From: Pseudomonas weihenstephanensis
Lineage (GTDB): Bacteria > Pseudomonadota > Gammaproteobacteria > Pseudomonadales > Pseudomonadaceae
Length of the DNA: 64,000 bases
Direction of reading: 5' to 3'
Assembly: GCF_001043055.1 (NCBI RefSeq)
Contig: NZ_JYLF01000002.1
Location: 310,001-374,000 of the forward strand
A program made the translations under genes and the position numbers. A model generated the notes under the pieces. It did not search any database. It had not been told where the DNA came from and saw only the letters and a list, made by a program, of their open reading frames with translations. Positions 46,900 to 57,349 of this stretch are shown one piece after another. Positions within the stretch are counted from its first letter, which is position 1. Every line of letters starts with the position of its first letter.

Positions 46900-47640
46900 A
46901 TGTCCCAAGTCAACATGCGCGATATGCTGAAGGCCGGTGTGCACTTCGGTCACCAAACCCGTTACTGGAACCCGAAGATGGGTAAATACATCTTTGGCGC
47001 GCGTAACAAGATTCACATCATCAACCTTGAAAAAACCCTGCCAATGTTCAACGAAGCTCTGACTTTCGTAGAGCGTCTGGCCCAGGGCAAAAACAAGATT
47101 CTGTTCGTCGGCACCAAGCGTTCCGCTGGCAAGATCGTTGCTGAAGAAGCAGCACGTTGCGGTTCGCCGTACGTGGATCACCGCTGGTTGGGCGGCATGC
47201 TCACCAACTTCAAAACCATCCGTGCTTCCATCAAGCGTCTGCGTGACCTTGAAATCCAGGCCGAAGACGGTACGTTCGCCAAGCTGACCAAGAAAGAGGC
47301 GCTGATGCGCACTCGCGATCTGGAAAAGCTGGATCGTAGCCTGGGTGGTATCAAGGACATGGGCGGTCTGCCAGACGCTCTGTTCGTTATCGACGTTGAC
47401 CACGAGCGTATCGCGATCACCGAAGCTAACAAGTTGGGTATCCCGGTTATCGGCGTTGTCGATACCAACAGCAGCCCAGAAGGTGTTGACTACATCATCC
47501 CGGGTAACGATGACGCAATCCGCGCTATCCAGCTGTACATGGGCGCGATGGCTGATGCTGTAATCCGTGGCCGTAACCACGTTGCTGGCGGCACCGACGT
47601 ATTCGTCGAAGACGCTCCAGCTGCAGCGGTTGAAGGCTGA
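46900..47640 (+). CDS. rpsB: 30S ribosomal protein S2
   Basis: 246 residues. The family signature [24 protein letters not shown] is at the N-terminus (split by a turn), and [34 protein letters not shown] is also diagnostic. Codon use is strongly biased, as in other highly expressed genes. AAGGA precedes the start. It is followed by a strong terminator that sets S2 output apart from tsf. Confidence 0.98.
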   Translation: MSQVNMRDMLKAGVHFGHQTRYWNPKMGKYIFGARNKIHIINLEKTLPMFNEALTFVERLAQGKNKILFVGTKRSAGKIVAEEAARCGSPYVDHRWLGGMLTNFKTIRASIKRLRDLEIQAEDGTFAKLTKKEALMRTRDLEKLDRSLGGIKDMGGLPDALFVIDVDHERIAITEANKLGIPVIGVVDTNSSPEGVDYIIPGNDDAIRAIQLYMGAMADAVIRGRNHVAGGTDVFVEDAPAAAVEG

Positions 47641-47671
47641 GTAATTAACGCCTAGCGTTTACTCAGTACGC

Positions 47672-47697
47672 AAAAAGGGGGCTTGGCCCCCTTTTTG
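47672..47697 (+). terminator. intrinsic terminator between rpsB and tsf
   Basis: AAAAAGGGGGC (47672-47682) pairs with GCCCCCTTTTT (47686-47696) over a three-base loop. It is partial in effect, probably, since tsf follows 150 bp on. Symmetric A and T runs would work in both directions. Confidence 0.88.
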
Positions 47698-47846
47698 CCA
47701 CCTCGAAATCCATTTGTTGGACACGCCTCTGTCGTTGCTGTATCAAATTGCGGCTGGCAGGGTTGCATCGAGGCAGGCTTCACACGAATTGAACGCCCGT
47801 TTGGTCGGGTGGAATGGTTGAAAACCTATCCAAGAGGAATTTTGAA

Positions 47847-48716
47847 ATGGCAGAGATTACTGCAGCGTTGGTTAAAGAGCTTCGTGAGCGTACTGGCGAA
47901 GGCATGATGGATTGCAAGAAAGCCTTGACCAAGGCTGGCGGCGACATCGAAAAAGCCATCGACGATATGCGTGCTTCGGGCGCCATCAAGGCCGCCAAAA
48001 AAGCAGGCAACGTTGCTGCTGAAGGCGCTATCGCAGTTAAAGTTGCGGATGACAACAAGTCGGCCGTAATTCTGGAAGTTAACTCGCAAACCGACTTCCT
48101 GGCTCTGCAAGATGACTTCAAGAAATTCGTAGCTGACAGCGTTGAAAAAGCGTTCGCAGACAAGCTGACCGAAGCCGCTCCGCTGATCGCTGCTCAAGAA
48201 GCTGATCGTCTGGTTCTGGTAGGCAAAGTAGGCGAAAACGTTAACATTCGTCGTCTGACCCGCGTTGAAGGTGATGTTGTTGATGCTTACCTGCACGGCA
48301 ACAAAATCGGTGTTGTTGTTGCTCTTAAAGGCGGTAACGCTGAACTGGCTCGCGACATCGCAATGCACGTTGCTGCCAGCAACCCAGAATTCCTGCTGCC
48401 ATCGCAGGTTTCCGCTGACGCAATCGAACGCGAAAAAACCGTGTTCATGAGCCTCAACGAAGACAAGATCAAAGGCAAGCCAGCAGAAATCGTTGAAAAA
48501 ATGGTTGCCGGTCGTATCAGCAAGTTCCTGGCTGAAGCCAGCCTGGTTGAGCAGGCGTTCGTTAAGAACCCTGAAATCAAGGTCGGTGAGCTGGCCAAGA
48601 AAGCCGGTGCTGAAATCGTTTCCTTCACTTACTACAAAGTAGGTGATGGTATCGAGAAGCCGGTTGACGACTTCGCTGCTGAAGTAGCTGCTCAAGTGGC
48701 TGCAAGCAAGCAATAA
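47847..48716 (+). CDS. tsf: translation elongation factor Ts
   Basis: 289 residues. It exchanges GDP for GTP on EF-Tu. The N-terminal UBA-like domain and TGEGMMDCKKALTKAGGDIEKAID are diagnostic, as is VILEVNSQTDFLA with the Asp-Phe that inserts into EF-Tu. ATG at 47847 follows AAGAGGAA; a start 11 codons earlier gives unrelated residues. Codon use is biased to high expression. Confidence 0.97.
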   Translation: MAEITAALVKELRERTGEGMMDCKKALTKAGGDIEKAIDDMRASGAIKAAKKAGNVAAEGAIAVKVADDNKSAVILEVNSQTDFLALQDDFKKFVADSVEKAFADKLTEAAPLIAAQEADRLVLVGKVGENVNIRRLTRVEGDVVDAYLHGNKIGVVVALKGGNAELARDIAMHVAASNPEFLLPSQVSADAIEREKTVFMSLNEDKIKGKPAEIVEKMVAGRISKFLAEASLVEQAFVKNPEIKVGELAKKAGAEIVSFTYYKVGDGIEKPVDDFAAEVAAQVAASKQ

Positions 48717-48740
48717 GACGGTTTCCAACTGTCGACCCTA

Positions 48741-48774
48741 AGAGGCTGCCCGCTCACGCGCGCAGCCTCTTTTC
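48741..48774 (+). terminator. intrinsic terminator of tsf
   Basis: AGAGGCTGC (48741-48749) pairs with GCAGCCTCT (48762-48770) and runs into TTTT. It separates rpsB-tsf from the pyrH unit. Confidence 0.85.
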
Positions 48775-48923
48775 AAATGGGTGAGGGTTTTACCTTTCCC
48801 GGCGGAACCGGTTTGCAAAATCGTGATCCGATGGTGCTGTTGTGCAGCGCCAAGCTAGAGTAAGCGCAGGCTGAAACCAGCCTCGCACAGATTTTTTATA
48901 AAACGCGGCAGGAGAGATTCGCA

Positions 48924-49667
48924 ATGGCTCAGCAGGGCAGTGGTTATCAAGCTCGCTATAAACGCATTCTACTCAAGCTAAGCGGCGAGGCCCTGATGGG
49001 CTCTGAAGATTTCGGGATCGACCCCAAGGTCCTCGACCGCATGGCGCTGGAAGTTGGCCAATTGGTTGGCATCGGCGTTCAGGTAGGTTTGGTGATTGGT
49101 GGTGGCAACCTGTTCCGTGGCGCTGCGTTGAGTGCTGCCGGCATGGATCGTGTCACCGGCGACCACATGGGCATGCTGGCAACCGTGATGAACGCCTTGG
49201 CCATGCGCGATGCGCTGGAACGTGCGAATATCTCCGCCATCGTAATGTCGGCCATTTCCATGGTCGGCGTGACGGATCACTATGACCGTCGCAAGGCGAT
49301 GCGCCACTTGAACGCGAAAGAAGTGGTGATTTTCGCTGCGGGTACGGGCAATCCATTCTTCACAACGGATTCTGCCGCCTGCTTGCGAGCCATTGAAATC
49401 GACGCTGATGTGGTGCTTAAAGCCACCAAGGTTGACGGCGTATACACCGCAGATCCATTCAAAGACCCGCATGCCGAGAAGTTCGATCATCTGACTTACG
49501 ATGAAGTGCTGGATCGCAAGCTGGGCGTTATGGACCTGACGGCTATCTGTCTGTGCCGCGACCACAAAATGCCATTGCGCGTATTTAACATGAACAAGCC
49601 AGGCGCCCTGCTTAACATTGTTCACGGCGGTGCTGAAGGCACTCTGATCGAGGAAGGTCAACAATGA
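48924..49667 (+). CDS. pyrH: uridylate kinase
   Basis: 247 residues. It phosphorylates UMP to UDP; it belongs to the amino-acid kinase fold, not the P-loop NMP kinases. Motifs are [26 protein letters not shown] and [24 protein letters not shown] precedes the start. The stop overlaps the frr start (ATGA). Confidence 0.97.
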   Translation: MAQQGSGYQARYKRILLKLSGEALMGSEDFGIDPKVLDRMALEVGQLVGIGVQVGLVIGGGNLFRGAALSAAGMDRVTGDHMGMLATVMNALAMRDALERANISAIVMSAISMVGVTDHYDRRKAMRHLNAKEVVIFAAGTGNPFFTTDSAACLRAIEIDADVVLKATKVDGVYTADPFKDPHAEKFDHLTYDEVLDRKLGVMDLTAICLCRDHKMPLRVFNMNKPGALLNIVHGGAEGTLIEEGQQ

Positions 49668-50221
49668 TTAACGAAATCAAAAAAGACGCACAAACGCGCA
49701 TGCAAAAGTCGCTGGAGTCGCTGAGCCATGCATTTGGCCAGATCCGTACCGGCAAGGCTCACCCAAGCATTCTGGGCAGCGTGATGGTGCCTTACTACGG
49801 CTCGGATACTCCGATTAGCCAAGTCGCCAACATTACCGTTAAAGACTCTCGCACCCTGCAAGTGGTGGCGTTCGAGCGCAACATGCTCGGTGCAGTCGAC
49901 AAGGCAATCCAGAGCGCTGGCCTGAACCTCAATCCGACCAATCTGGGCGAGTTGCTGCTCATCTCCATGCCGGCCCTGACGGAAGAAACCCGAAAGGTTT
50001 TTGCCAAGCAAGCGCGTGACGCCGCAGAAGATGCGCGTATTGCTGTGCGTAACATCCGTCGTGATGCCTTGAGCCAGTTGAAAGACCTGGTCAAAGAAAA
50101 AGAAATCAGCGAAGACGAAGAGCGCCGTGCTGCTGATGATATCCAGAAGCTGACCGACAAGGCTGTTGCTGATATTGAAACGGCGACCAAGCAGAAAGAA
50201 GCGGACCTGATGGCCGTATAA
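49664..50221 (+). CDS. frr: ribosome recycling factor
   Basis: 185 residues. With EF-G it splits the post-termination ribosome. The long-helix domain I and the N-terminal [20 protein letters not shown] are typical, as is [10 protein letters not shown]. The start overlaps pyrH by four bases. Ends 15 bp before uppS. Confidence 0.97.
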   Translation: MINEIKKDAQTRMQKSLESLSHAFGQIRTGKAHPSILGSVMVPYYGSDTPISQVANITVKDSRTLQVVAFERNMLGAVDKAIQSAGLNLNPTNLGELLLISMPALTEETRKVFAKQARDAAEDARIAVRNIRRDALSQLKDLVKEKEISEDEERRAADDIQKLTDKAVADIETATKQKEADLMAV

Positions 50222-50236
50222 GGGTCTGGGCGTTTT

Positions 50237-50992
50237 ATGGAAAAGACCAAGCAGGCTGTGTCGCCATCGGTGCCGCGACATGTCGCGATCATCATGGATG
50301 GCAATAATCGCTGGGCGAAAAAGCGCTTTATGCCGGGGGTTGCCGGGCATAAAGCGGGCGTGGATGCTGTCCGTGCAGTGATTGAGGTGTGCGCCGAGGC
50401 TAAGGTCGAGGTGCTCACTTTGTTCGCTTTTTCCAGTGAAAACTGGCAGCGACCTGCGGCTGAAGTCAGCGCCTTGATGGATTTATTCTTCAAGGCGTTG
50501 CGTCGTGAGGCCAAGCGCCTCAACGAAAACAACATCAGTCTGCGCATTATCGGTGATCGCTCACGTTTCCATCCCGAGCTGCAAGCGGCGATGCGTGAAG
50601 CGGAGACGATCACTGCCGGGCCTGGACGCTTTGTACTGCAAATTGCCGCTAATTACGGCGGTCAGTGGGACATTGCTCAGGCCGCTCAGCGCTTGGCGCG
50701 TGAGGTTCAGGCGGGTCATTTGCAACCTGAAGACATCACGCCCGATTTGCTGCAAACCTGTCTGGTAACTGGCGATCTGCCGTTGCCTGATTTGTGCATC
50801 CGCACCGGTGGCGAACATCGCATCAGTAATTTCTTGCTGTGGCAGTTGGCCTATTCCGAACTCTACTTCTCCGACCTGTTCTGGCCGGACTTCAAACACG
50901 AAGCCATGCGTCATGCATTGGCTGATTTCGCTTCTCGCCAGCGTCGCTTCGGTAAAACGAGCGAGCAGGTTGAGGCTGGAGCCCGGGTTTAA
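50237..50992 (+). CDS. uppS: undecaprenyl diphosphate synthase (cis-prenyltransferase)
   Basis: 251 residues. It makes the C55 lipid carrier for peptidoglycan. HVAIIMDGNNRWAKKR holds the catalytic Asp, and DLCIRTGGEHRISNFLLWQ the pyrophosphate-binding arginines. The stop overlaps the cdsA start by one base (TAATG). Confidence 0.97.
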   Translation: MEKTKQAVSPSVPRHVAIIMDGNNRWAKKRFMPGVAGHKAGVDAVRAVIEVCAEAKVEVLTLFAFSSENWQRPAAEVSALMDLFFKALRREAKRLNENNISLRIIGDRSRFHPELQAAMREAETITAGPGRFVLQIAANYGGQWDIAQAAQRLAREVQAGHLQPEDITPDLLQTCLVTGDLPLPDLCIRTGGEHRISNFLLWQLAYSELYFSDLFWPDFKHEAMRHALADFASRQRRFGKTSEQVEAGARV

Positions 50993-51798
50993 TGCTTAAA
51001 CAACGCATCATCACTGCACTTATCTTGCTGCCAATCGCCTTGTGCGGTTTTTTCCTGCTTGAAGGGTCCAACTTTGCGCTCTTTATAGGGCTGGTTGTGA
51101 CGCTGGGCGCATGGGAATGGGCGCGGTTGGCCGGTTTTACCGCTCAAGCTGCCCGTGTTGGCTTCGCCGTCATCGTTGCGCTCCTGCTGTTTTGCCTGCA
51201 CTTATTGCCTGACCTCGCGCCCTGGGTGCTGGCGGCTGCGGTGGTGTGGTGGGCGGCGGCCACCTTTTTGGTGCTGACGTTCCCCGAGTCGGCTTCGCGC
51301 TGGTCGAGCACGGCGGCAAAGCTGGTGATTGGCCTGCTGATCCTGCTGCCTGCCTGGCAGGGGTTGGTCATGATCAAGGCCATGGCGCTGGGCAATTGGC
51401 TGATCATGGCGGTGATGGTGTTGGTGTGGGGGGCAGACATCGGCGCCTATTTTTCAGGGCGTAAATTTGGCAAGCGCAAACTCGCCCCTAAAGTCAGCCC
51501 CGGTAAAAGCTGGGAAGGCGTCTTCGGTGGCTTGGTCCTGAGCCTGCTGATCACGCTTGTGGTTGGCATTGTGCGCGGCTGGAGCGCCGGCGAGATGGTT
51601 GCTGCGTTGGCGGGTGCGGCGGTTGTAGTATTGATTTCGGTGGTGGGCGACCTCACAGAAAGCATGTTCAAGCGTCAGGCGGGCATCAAAGACAGCAGCA
51701 ATCTATTGCCGGGCCATGGCGGTGTGCTGGATCGCATTGACAGCCTGACGGCGGCGATCCCTGTGTTCGCGGTGTTGCTGTGGATGGCGGCATCATGA
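50992..51798 (+). CDS. cdsA: phosphatidate cytidylyltransferase
   Basis: 268 residues, about eight membrane helices. It makes CDP-diacylglycerol for all phospholipids. The signature [21 protein letters not shown] (split at the turn) and [12 protein letters not shown] near the C-terminus are diagnostic. It overlaps uppS by one base and dxr by four. Confidence 0.96.
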   Translation: MLKQRIITALILLPIALCGFFLLEGSNFALFIGLVVTLGAWEWARLAGFTAQAARVGFAVIVALLLFCLHLLPDLAPWVLAAAVVWWAAATFLVLTFPESASRWSSTAAKLVIGLLILLPAWQGLVMIKAMALGNWLIMAVMVLVWGADIGAYFSGRKFGKRKLAPKVSPGKSWEGVFGGLVLSLLITLVVGIVRGWSAGEMVAALAGAAVVVLISVVGDLTESMFKRQAGIKDSSNLLPGHGGVLDRIDSLTAAIPVFAVLLWMAAS

Positions 51799-52982
51799 GT
51801 CGTCCTCAATTCATCACGGTGCTGGGTGCAACAGGTTCTATTGGCCTGAGTACCCTGGATGTGATTGCGCGTCACCCAGATCGTTATCAGGTGTTTGGCT
51901 TGAGCGGCTATAGTCGCCTCAATGAACTGCTGGCCTTGTGCGTGCAGCACAGGCCACAGGTCGCGGTGGTGCCACATGCGCAGGCCGCGCTTGAGTTGCA
52001 AGCCGGTTTGTGCGCTGCGGGCCTGAGTACCGAAGTGTTGGTCGGCGAGCAAGGCTTGTGTGATATTTCGTCGGCGCCGCAAGTCGATGCCGTGATGGCG
52101 GCGATTGTCGGTGCAGCAGGGCTGCGTCCTACGCTGGCGGCGGTCAATGCGGGCAAGAAAATACTGCTGGCGAACAAAGAAGCGTTGGTAATGACAGGCG
52201 CTTTGTTCATGCAGGCGGTGCGCCGCAGTGGCTCAGTGTTGTTGCCCATTGACAGTGAGCACAACGCGATCTTTCAGTGCTTGCCGCAGGATTTTGCGCG
52301 CGGCTTGGGTCGTGTGGGTGTTCGGCGTATTTTGCTGACGGCCTCAGGCGGTCCTTTCCGTGAAACGCCATTGGCTGACCTGGAGCGGGTGACCCCTGAT
52401 CAGGCGTGCGCTCATCCCAATTGGTCGATGGGGCGCAAAATTTCAGTCGATTCAGCCAGCATGATGAACAAAGGGCTTGAGTTGATTGAGGCGTGCTGGC
52501 TGTTCGACGCCAAGCCAAGTCAGGTTGAAGTGGTGATTCATCCGCAAAGCGTGATTCACTCGCTGGTGGACTATATAGATGGCTCGGTGTTGGCGCAGTT
52601 GGGTAACCCGGACATGCGAACCCCGATTGCCAATGCATTGGCCTGGCCAGAGCGTATTGATTCGGGGGTCGCGCCCCTGGACCTCTTTTCGGTGGCGCGG
52701 CTGGACTTCCAACGCCCGGATGAGCAGCGTTTTCCATGCTTGCGCCTGGCGCGCGAGGCCGCAGCGGCTGGCAACAGTGCGCCAGCCATGCTCAACGCGG
52801 CCAATGAAGTGGCGGTGGCGGCGTTTTTGGGTGGTCGGATTCGCTACCCGCAGATTGCTCAGTTGATTGAAGACGTTCTAAATAAAGAGCCTGTGGTAGC
52901 CGTCGACGAATTGGAGGCAGTATTTGCCGCTGATGCCAAGGCGCGTGTATCGGCTGAACAATGGTTGAGCCGTAAGGGTTGA
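51795..52982 (+). CDS. dxr: 1-deoxy-D-xylulose 5-phosphate reductoisomerase
   Basis: 395 residues. Second step of the MEP isoprenoid pathway, feeding UppS. The NADPH motif [18 protein letters not shown], the [12 protein letters not shown] block, the metal-site segment [11 protein letters not shown] and [18 protein letters not shown] are all present. ATG at 51795 overlaps the cdsA stop. Confidence 0.97.
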   Translation: MSRPQFITVLGATGSIGLSTLDVIARHPDRYQVFGLSGYSRLNELLALCVQHRPQVAVVPHAQAALELQAGLCAAGLSTEVLVGEQGLCDISSAPQVDAVMAAIVGAAGLRPTLAAVNAGKKILLANKEALVMTGALFMQAVRRSGSVLLPIDSEHNAIFQCLPQDFARGLGRVGVRRILLTASGGPFRETPLADLERVTPDQACAHPNWSMGRKISVDSASMMNKGLELIEACWLFDAKPSQVEVVIHPQSVIHSLVDYIDGSVLAQLGNPDMRTPIANALAWPERIDSGVAPLDLFSVARLDFQRPDEQRFPCLRLAREAAAAGNSAPAMLNAANEVAVAAFLGGRIRYPQIAQLIEDVLNKEPVVAVDELEAVFAADAKARVSAEQWLSRKG

Positions 52983-53026
52983 TCAGGGCTGCTTGCCGGA
53001 ACCGGACAGGATCGCGGAGAAAGTAG

Positions 53027-54379
53027 ATGAGTGCGCTTTATATGATTGTTGGCACCCTGGTGGCATTGGGGGTGCTGGTCACTTTTCATGAATTCGGTCA
53101 CTTTTGGGTGGCGCGCCGTTGCGGCGTCAAGGTTCTGCGTTTCTCTGTGGGCTTCGGCACGCCGTTACTGCGTTGGCGCGATCGCCAGGGCACTGAATTT
53201 GTGGTGGCAGCCATTCCGTTGGGTGGCTACGTAAAAATGCTTGATGAGCGGGAGGGCGACGTCCCTGTCGATCAGTTGGATCAGTCCTTTAACCGCAAAA
53301 CTGTTGGGCAGCGTATTGCGATCGTTGCAGCAGGCCCGATTGCGAACTTCATGTTGGCGATGCTGTTTTTCTGGATTTTGGCCATGTTGGGCAGCCAGCA
53401 GGTGCGCCCGGTCATTGGTGCGGTCGAAAGCGGTAGCCTGGCTGCGCAGGCCGGTCTGGTGGCCGGTCAGGAAATCGTCGCCATTGATGGCGAGCCGACG
53501 ACCGGCTGGTCCAACGTCAATTTGCAGTTGGTGCGTCGCCTGGGTGAGAGCGGGACGATTCAAGTAGCCGTGCGTGATGCCGGTTCGACTTCAGAGTCCG
53601 CGCATCAGGTGGTGTTGCATGATTGGCTAAAAGGCGCCAACGAGCCGGATCCTATCAGTTCTTTGGGTATTCGCCCCTGGCGCCCCGAGTTGCCGGCTGT
53701 TTTGGCCGAGCTGGACCCAAAGGGCCCTGCGCATGCTGCCGGGCTCAAGACAGCGGACACGCTGCTGGCCATGAACGATCAGCCGGTCAAGGACTGGCAG
53801 CAAGTGGTGGATTGGGTTCGTGAGCGCCCGGGTGCGCAGATCGTATTGCGTGTAGCGCGTGATGGTGTGCCCCTTGAGGTGCCTGTCACCTTGGCTGCGC
53901 GCGGTGAAGGCAAGGCTGCCACGGGTTATCTGGGGGCAGGGGTCAAGGGTGTGGACTGGCCGCCCGAGATGATTCGTGAGGTCAGTTACGGTCCGCTAGC
54001 CGCAATTGGCGAGGGCGCAAAACGCACTTGGACCATGAGCGTATTGACGCTCGACTCACTTAAGAAAATGTTGTTCGGCGAGCTCTCGGTAAAAAACTTG
54101 AGTGGACCGATAACCATTGCTAAAGTGGCGGGCGCTTCTGCCCAGTCGGGTGTTGCGGATTTCCTGAATTTCCTGGCTTATCTGAGTATCAGTCTTGGGG
54201 TTCTGAACTTGTTGCCCATACCAGTATTGGATGGGGGACATTTGTTGTTTTATCTGATCGAGTGGGCGCGTGGTCGTCCCTTGTCGGATCGGGTGCAGGG
54301 TTGGGGAATGCAGATCGGTATCAGTTTGGTGATCGGGGTGATGTTACTTGCTCTGGTCAACGATCTGGGCCGTCTGTAA
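53027..54379 (+). CDS. rseP: RseP, site-2 intramembrane zinc protease
   Basis: 450 residues. RseP cuts the anti-sigma factor (MucA/RseA) inside the membrane to free the envelope-stress sigma factor. The zinc motif HEFGH is at residues 21-25 in the first helix and the third ligand Asp402 is in PIPVLDGGH. Two periplasmic PDZ domains lie between (about 115-200 and 205-300). It is followed by a hairpin before bamA. Confidence 0.96.
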   Translation: MSALYMIVGTLVALGVLVTFHEFGHFWVARRCGVKVLRFSVGFGTPLLRWRDRQGTEFVVAAIPLGGYVKMLDEREGDVPVDQLDQSFNRKTVGQRIAIVAAGPIANFMLAMLFFWILAMLGSQQVRPVIGAVESGSLAAQAGLVAGQEIVAIDGEPTTGWSNVNLQLVRRLGESGTIQVAVRDAGSTSESAHQVVLHDWLKGANEPDPISSLGIRPWRPELPAVLAELDPKGPAHAAGLKTADTLLAMNDQPVKDWQQVVDWVRERPGAQIVLRVARDGVPLEVPVTLAARGEGKAATGYLGAGVKGVDWPPEMIREVSYGPLAAIGEGAKRTWTMSVLTLDSLKKMLFGELSVKNLSGPITIAKVAGASAQSGVADFLNFLAYLSISLGVLNLLPIPVLDGGHLLFYLIEWARGRPLSDRVQGWGMQIGISLVIGVMLLALVNDLGRL

Positions 54380-54400
54380 ACGCTTCGCTGAATTGCGAAT

Positions 54401-54427
54401 CTGCCGCATTTTGCGGCAGTTTGTTTA
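54401..54427 (+). terminator. hairpin with T-rich tail between rseP and bamA
   Basis: CTGCCGCA (54401-54408) pairs with TGCGGCAG (54412-54419) around a three-base loop, followed by TTTGTTT. It probably reduces read-through into bamA or acts as an attenuator. Confidence 0.7.
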
Positions 54428-54454
54428 TTGCCAGTTGGAATAAGAAAGGACTTC

Positions 54455-56800
54455 ATGAAACGTCTGCTGCTAACTGCGGTTCTCGCCGTACTGATGATCG
54501 CCGAAGTTCACGCCGAGTCCTTCACTATCTCTGATATTCGTGTCAACGGGCTGCAGCGGGTTTCCGCTGGTAGCGTGTTTGGCGCGTTGCCGCTGAACGT
54601 GGGTGAGGTAGCGGATGACCGCCGTTTGGTGGAATCCACTCGTGCGTTGTTCAAAACCGGGTTCTTTCAGGACATCCAACTGGGTCGTGATGGCAATGTG
54701 CTTGTCATTACGGTTGTCGAACGTCCTTCCGTCTCCAGCATCACCATTGACGGTAACAAGGCGATCTCCACTGACGACCTGATGAAAGGTCTTAAACAGT
54801 CGGGTCTTGCCGAAGGCGAAATCTTCCAGCGCGCCACCCTTGAAGGTGTGCGTAACGAGCTGCAACGTCAGTACGTTGCCCAAGGCCGCTACTCGGCTAC
54901 GGTGGACACCGAAGTGGTGTCCGAGCCGCGCAACCGGGTTGCCTTGAAGGTCAATATCAACGAAGGCACGGTGGCAGCCATCCAGCACATCAACGTGGTG
55001 GGTAATACTGTTTTCCCGGAAGACGACCTCGTTGATCTGTTCGAGCTGAAAACCACCAACTGGTTGTCGTTCTTCAAGAATGACGACAAGTATGCGCGTG
55101 AAAAACTCTCGGGCGACCTTGAACGTCTGCGCTCTTACTACCTCGATCGCGGCTATATCAATATGGATATTGCTTCGACTCAGGTCTCGATCACGCCCGA
55201 CAAGAAAAACGTCTACATCACGGTCAACGTGAACGAAGGCGAAAAATTCAATGTGGGTGAAGTCAAGCTGAGCGGTGACCTCAAGGTCCCAGAAGACCAG
55301 ATCAAATCGCTGCTGCTGGTTCAGCCGGGCCAGGTGTTCTCGCGTAAGCTGATGACCACCACCTCTGAGCTGATTACCCGTCGTCTGGGTAACGAAGGCT
55401 ATACCTTTGCCAACGTTAACGGCGTGCCGCAGCCAAACCCTGAAGATCACACCGTAGCCATTACGTTTGTGGTTGATCCGGGCAAGCGTGCTTACGTTAA
55501 CCGCATCAACTTCCGTGGCAACACCAAATCTGAAGACCAGGTGCTGCGCCGCGAAATGCGTCAAATGGAAGGCGGCTGGGCGTCGACTTACCTCATTGAT
55601 CAGTCCAAGGTGCGTCTTGAGCGTCTGGGCTTCTTCAAGGAAGTGAACGTAGAAACCCCGGCAGTGCCAGGCACTGACGACATGGTTGACGTTAACTACG
55701 CCGTAGAAGAACAAGCCTCCGGCTCGATCACCGCCAGCGTCGGCTTTGCCCAGAGCGCCGGTTTGATCCTCGGTGGCTCGATCACTCAGAACAACTTCCT
55801 GGGTACCGGTAACCGCGTCAGCCTCGGCTTGACCCGCAGTGAGTACCAGAGCCGTTACAACTTCAGCTACGTTGATCCTTACTGGACTGCCGATGGCGTG
55901 AGCCTGGGCTACAACGCGTTCTATCGCACCACTGACTACAAAGAACTCGACGTTGATGTTGCAAACTATTCGGTGGACAGCCTGGGTGCAGGCATCACCA
56001 TGGGCTACCCGATCAGCGATACGTCACGTCTGACCTATGGCCTGAGCGTGCAGCAGGATGAAATCAGCACAGGTGATTACACCGTCGACGAGATTTTCGA
56101 CTTCGTAAACCGTGAAGGTGACAAGTACCTCAACTTCAAGGCATCGGTGGGCTGGTCCGAGTCGACGCTGAACAAAGGTGTGTTGCCAACCCGCGGTAGC
56201 TCGCAAAGCCTGACGCTTGAGACCACTATTCCGGGCAGCGACCTGCAATTCTACAAACTGGATTACCGTGCACAGCTGTTCCAGCCGTTGACTGATACCT
56301 ACACCATGCGCCTGCACACTGAGCTGGGCTATGGTGATGGTTATGGTTCAACCTCAGGGCTTCCGTTCTACGAGAATTACTACGCCGGTGGTTTCAACTC
56401 GGTACGTGGCTTTAAAGACAGTGCCTTGGGTCCTCGCAGTACGCCAAGTACAGGTAAGAACGGTACCTTGGTCGACCCGGACCAGGATTCGCTGCCATTC
56501 GGTGGTAACGTGCTGATCCAGGGTGGTGTTGAAGTGCTCTTCCCAATGCCGTTTGTGAAAGATCAACGCTCCCTGCGCACCTCCGTATTCTGGGATGTGG
56601 GTAACGTGTTCGACACGAACTGCAAAGGCGATACCAAAGATTGCGATATCGGCTTTAGCAACCTGGCCAGTTCTGTGGGTGTTGGCGTAACGTGGGTCAC
56701 TGCTCTTGGTCCGTTGAGCTTCAGCTTGGCGATGCCAATCAAGAAACCGGATGATGCCGATACACAGGTGTTCCAATTCTCTCTCGGCCAGACTTTCTAA
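54455..56800 (+). CDS. bamA: BamA, outer-membrane protein assembly factor
   Basis: 781 residues. Signal peptide 1-20 (cut after HA), five POTRA domains (about 22-420) and a 16-strand barrel (about 440-781). VRGF in NSVRGFKDSALGPR is the conserved loop-6 motif, and the protein ends in Phe as outer-membrane proteins do. It inserts beta-barrel proteins as the core of the BAM complex. ATG at 54455 follows AAAGGA. Confidence 0.97.
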   Translation: MKRLLLTAVLAVLMIAEVHAESFTISDIRVNGLQRVSAGSVFGALPLNVGEVADDRRLVESTRALFKTGFFQDIQLGRDGNVLVITVVERPSVSSITIDGNKAISTDDLMKGLKQSGLAEGEIFQRATLEGVRNELQRQYVAQGRYSATVDTEVVSEPRNRVALKVNINEGTVAAIQHINVVGNTVFPEDDLVDLFELKTTNWLSFFKNDDKYAREKLSGDLERLRSYYLDRGYINMDIASTQVSITPDKKNVYITVNVNEGEKFNVGEVKLSGDLKVPEDQIKSLLLVQPGQVFSRKLMTTTSELITRRLGNEGYTFANVNGVPQPNPEDHTVAITFVVDPGKRAYVNRINFRGNTKSEDQVLRREMRQMEGGWASTYLIDQSKVRLERLGFFKEVNVETPAVPGTDDMVDVNYAVEEQASGSITASVGFAQSAGLILGGSITQNNFLGTGNRVSLGLTRSEYQSRYNFSYVDPYWTADGVSLGYNAFYRTTDYKELDVDVANYSVDSLGAGITMGYPISDTSRLTYGLSVQQDEISTGDYTVDEIFDFVNREGDKYLNFKASVGWSESTLNKGVLPTRGSSQSLTLETTIPGSDLQFYKLDYRAQLFQPLTDTYTMRLHTELGYGDGYGSTSGLPFYENYYAGGFNSVRGFKDSALGPRSTPSTGKNGTLVDPDQDSLPFGGNVLIQGGVEVLFPMPFVKDQRSLRTSVFWDVGNVFDTNCKGDTKDCDIGFSNLASSVGVGVTWVTALGPLSFSLAMPIKKPDDADTQVFQFSLGQTF

Positions 56801-56843
56801 AAGCCTGACTTCAGATAACACAACGATTTTGTAGGAGTGCATC

Positions 56844-57347
56844 GTGCGTAAGTTGACTCAATTGGTTCTCCTGGCTTCGGTTCTGGTAGCAGGTCCGGCG
56901 TTCGCCGACATGAAAATCGCCGTACTGAACTATCAGATGGCGCTGCTCGAATCGGACGCTGCCAAGCGTTACGCCGTCGATGCCGAGAAAAAATTCGGTC
57001 CGCAACTGACTAAGCTCAAGTCCCTGGAAAGCAGTGCCAAAGGCATTCAGGATCGTTTGGTCAAAGGCGGCGACAAAATGCAGCAAGGCGAGCGTGAGCG
57101 TCTGGAGCTTGAATTCAAGCAAAAGGCCCGCGATTTCCAGTTCCAGTCCAAGGAGCTGAATGAAGCCAAAGCAGTTGCTGACCGTGAAATGCTGAAACAG
57201 CTGAAGCCAAAACTGGACAGCGCTGTTGAAGAAGTCATCAAGAAAGGTGCCTTTGACCTGGTGTTCGAGCGTGGTGCTGTGATTGATGTAAAGCCTCAGT
57301 ACGACATCACTCGCCAAGTCATTGAGCGCATGAATCAGCTGAAGTAA
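56844..57347 (+). CDS. skp: Skp/OmpH periplasmic chaperone
   Basis: 167 residues. Signal peptide 1-21 (FA|D), then a small head domain and a long coiled coil (about 50-125) rich in Lys, Glu and Gln. It carries unfolded outer-membrane proteins to BamA. GTG start at 56844 follows AGGAG. It lies between bamA and lpxD as usual. Confidence 0.95.
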   Translation: MRKLTQLVLLASVLVAGPAFADMKIAVLNYQMALLESDAAKRYAVDAEKKFGPQLTKLKSLESSAKGIQDRLVKGGDKMQQGERERLELEFKQKARDFQFQSKELNEAKAVADREMLKQLKPKLDSAVEEVIKKGAFDLVFERGAVIDVKPQYDITRQVIERMNQLK

Positions 57348-57349
57348 TT

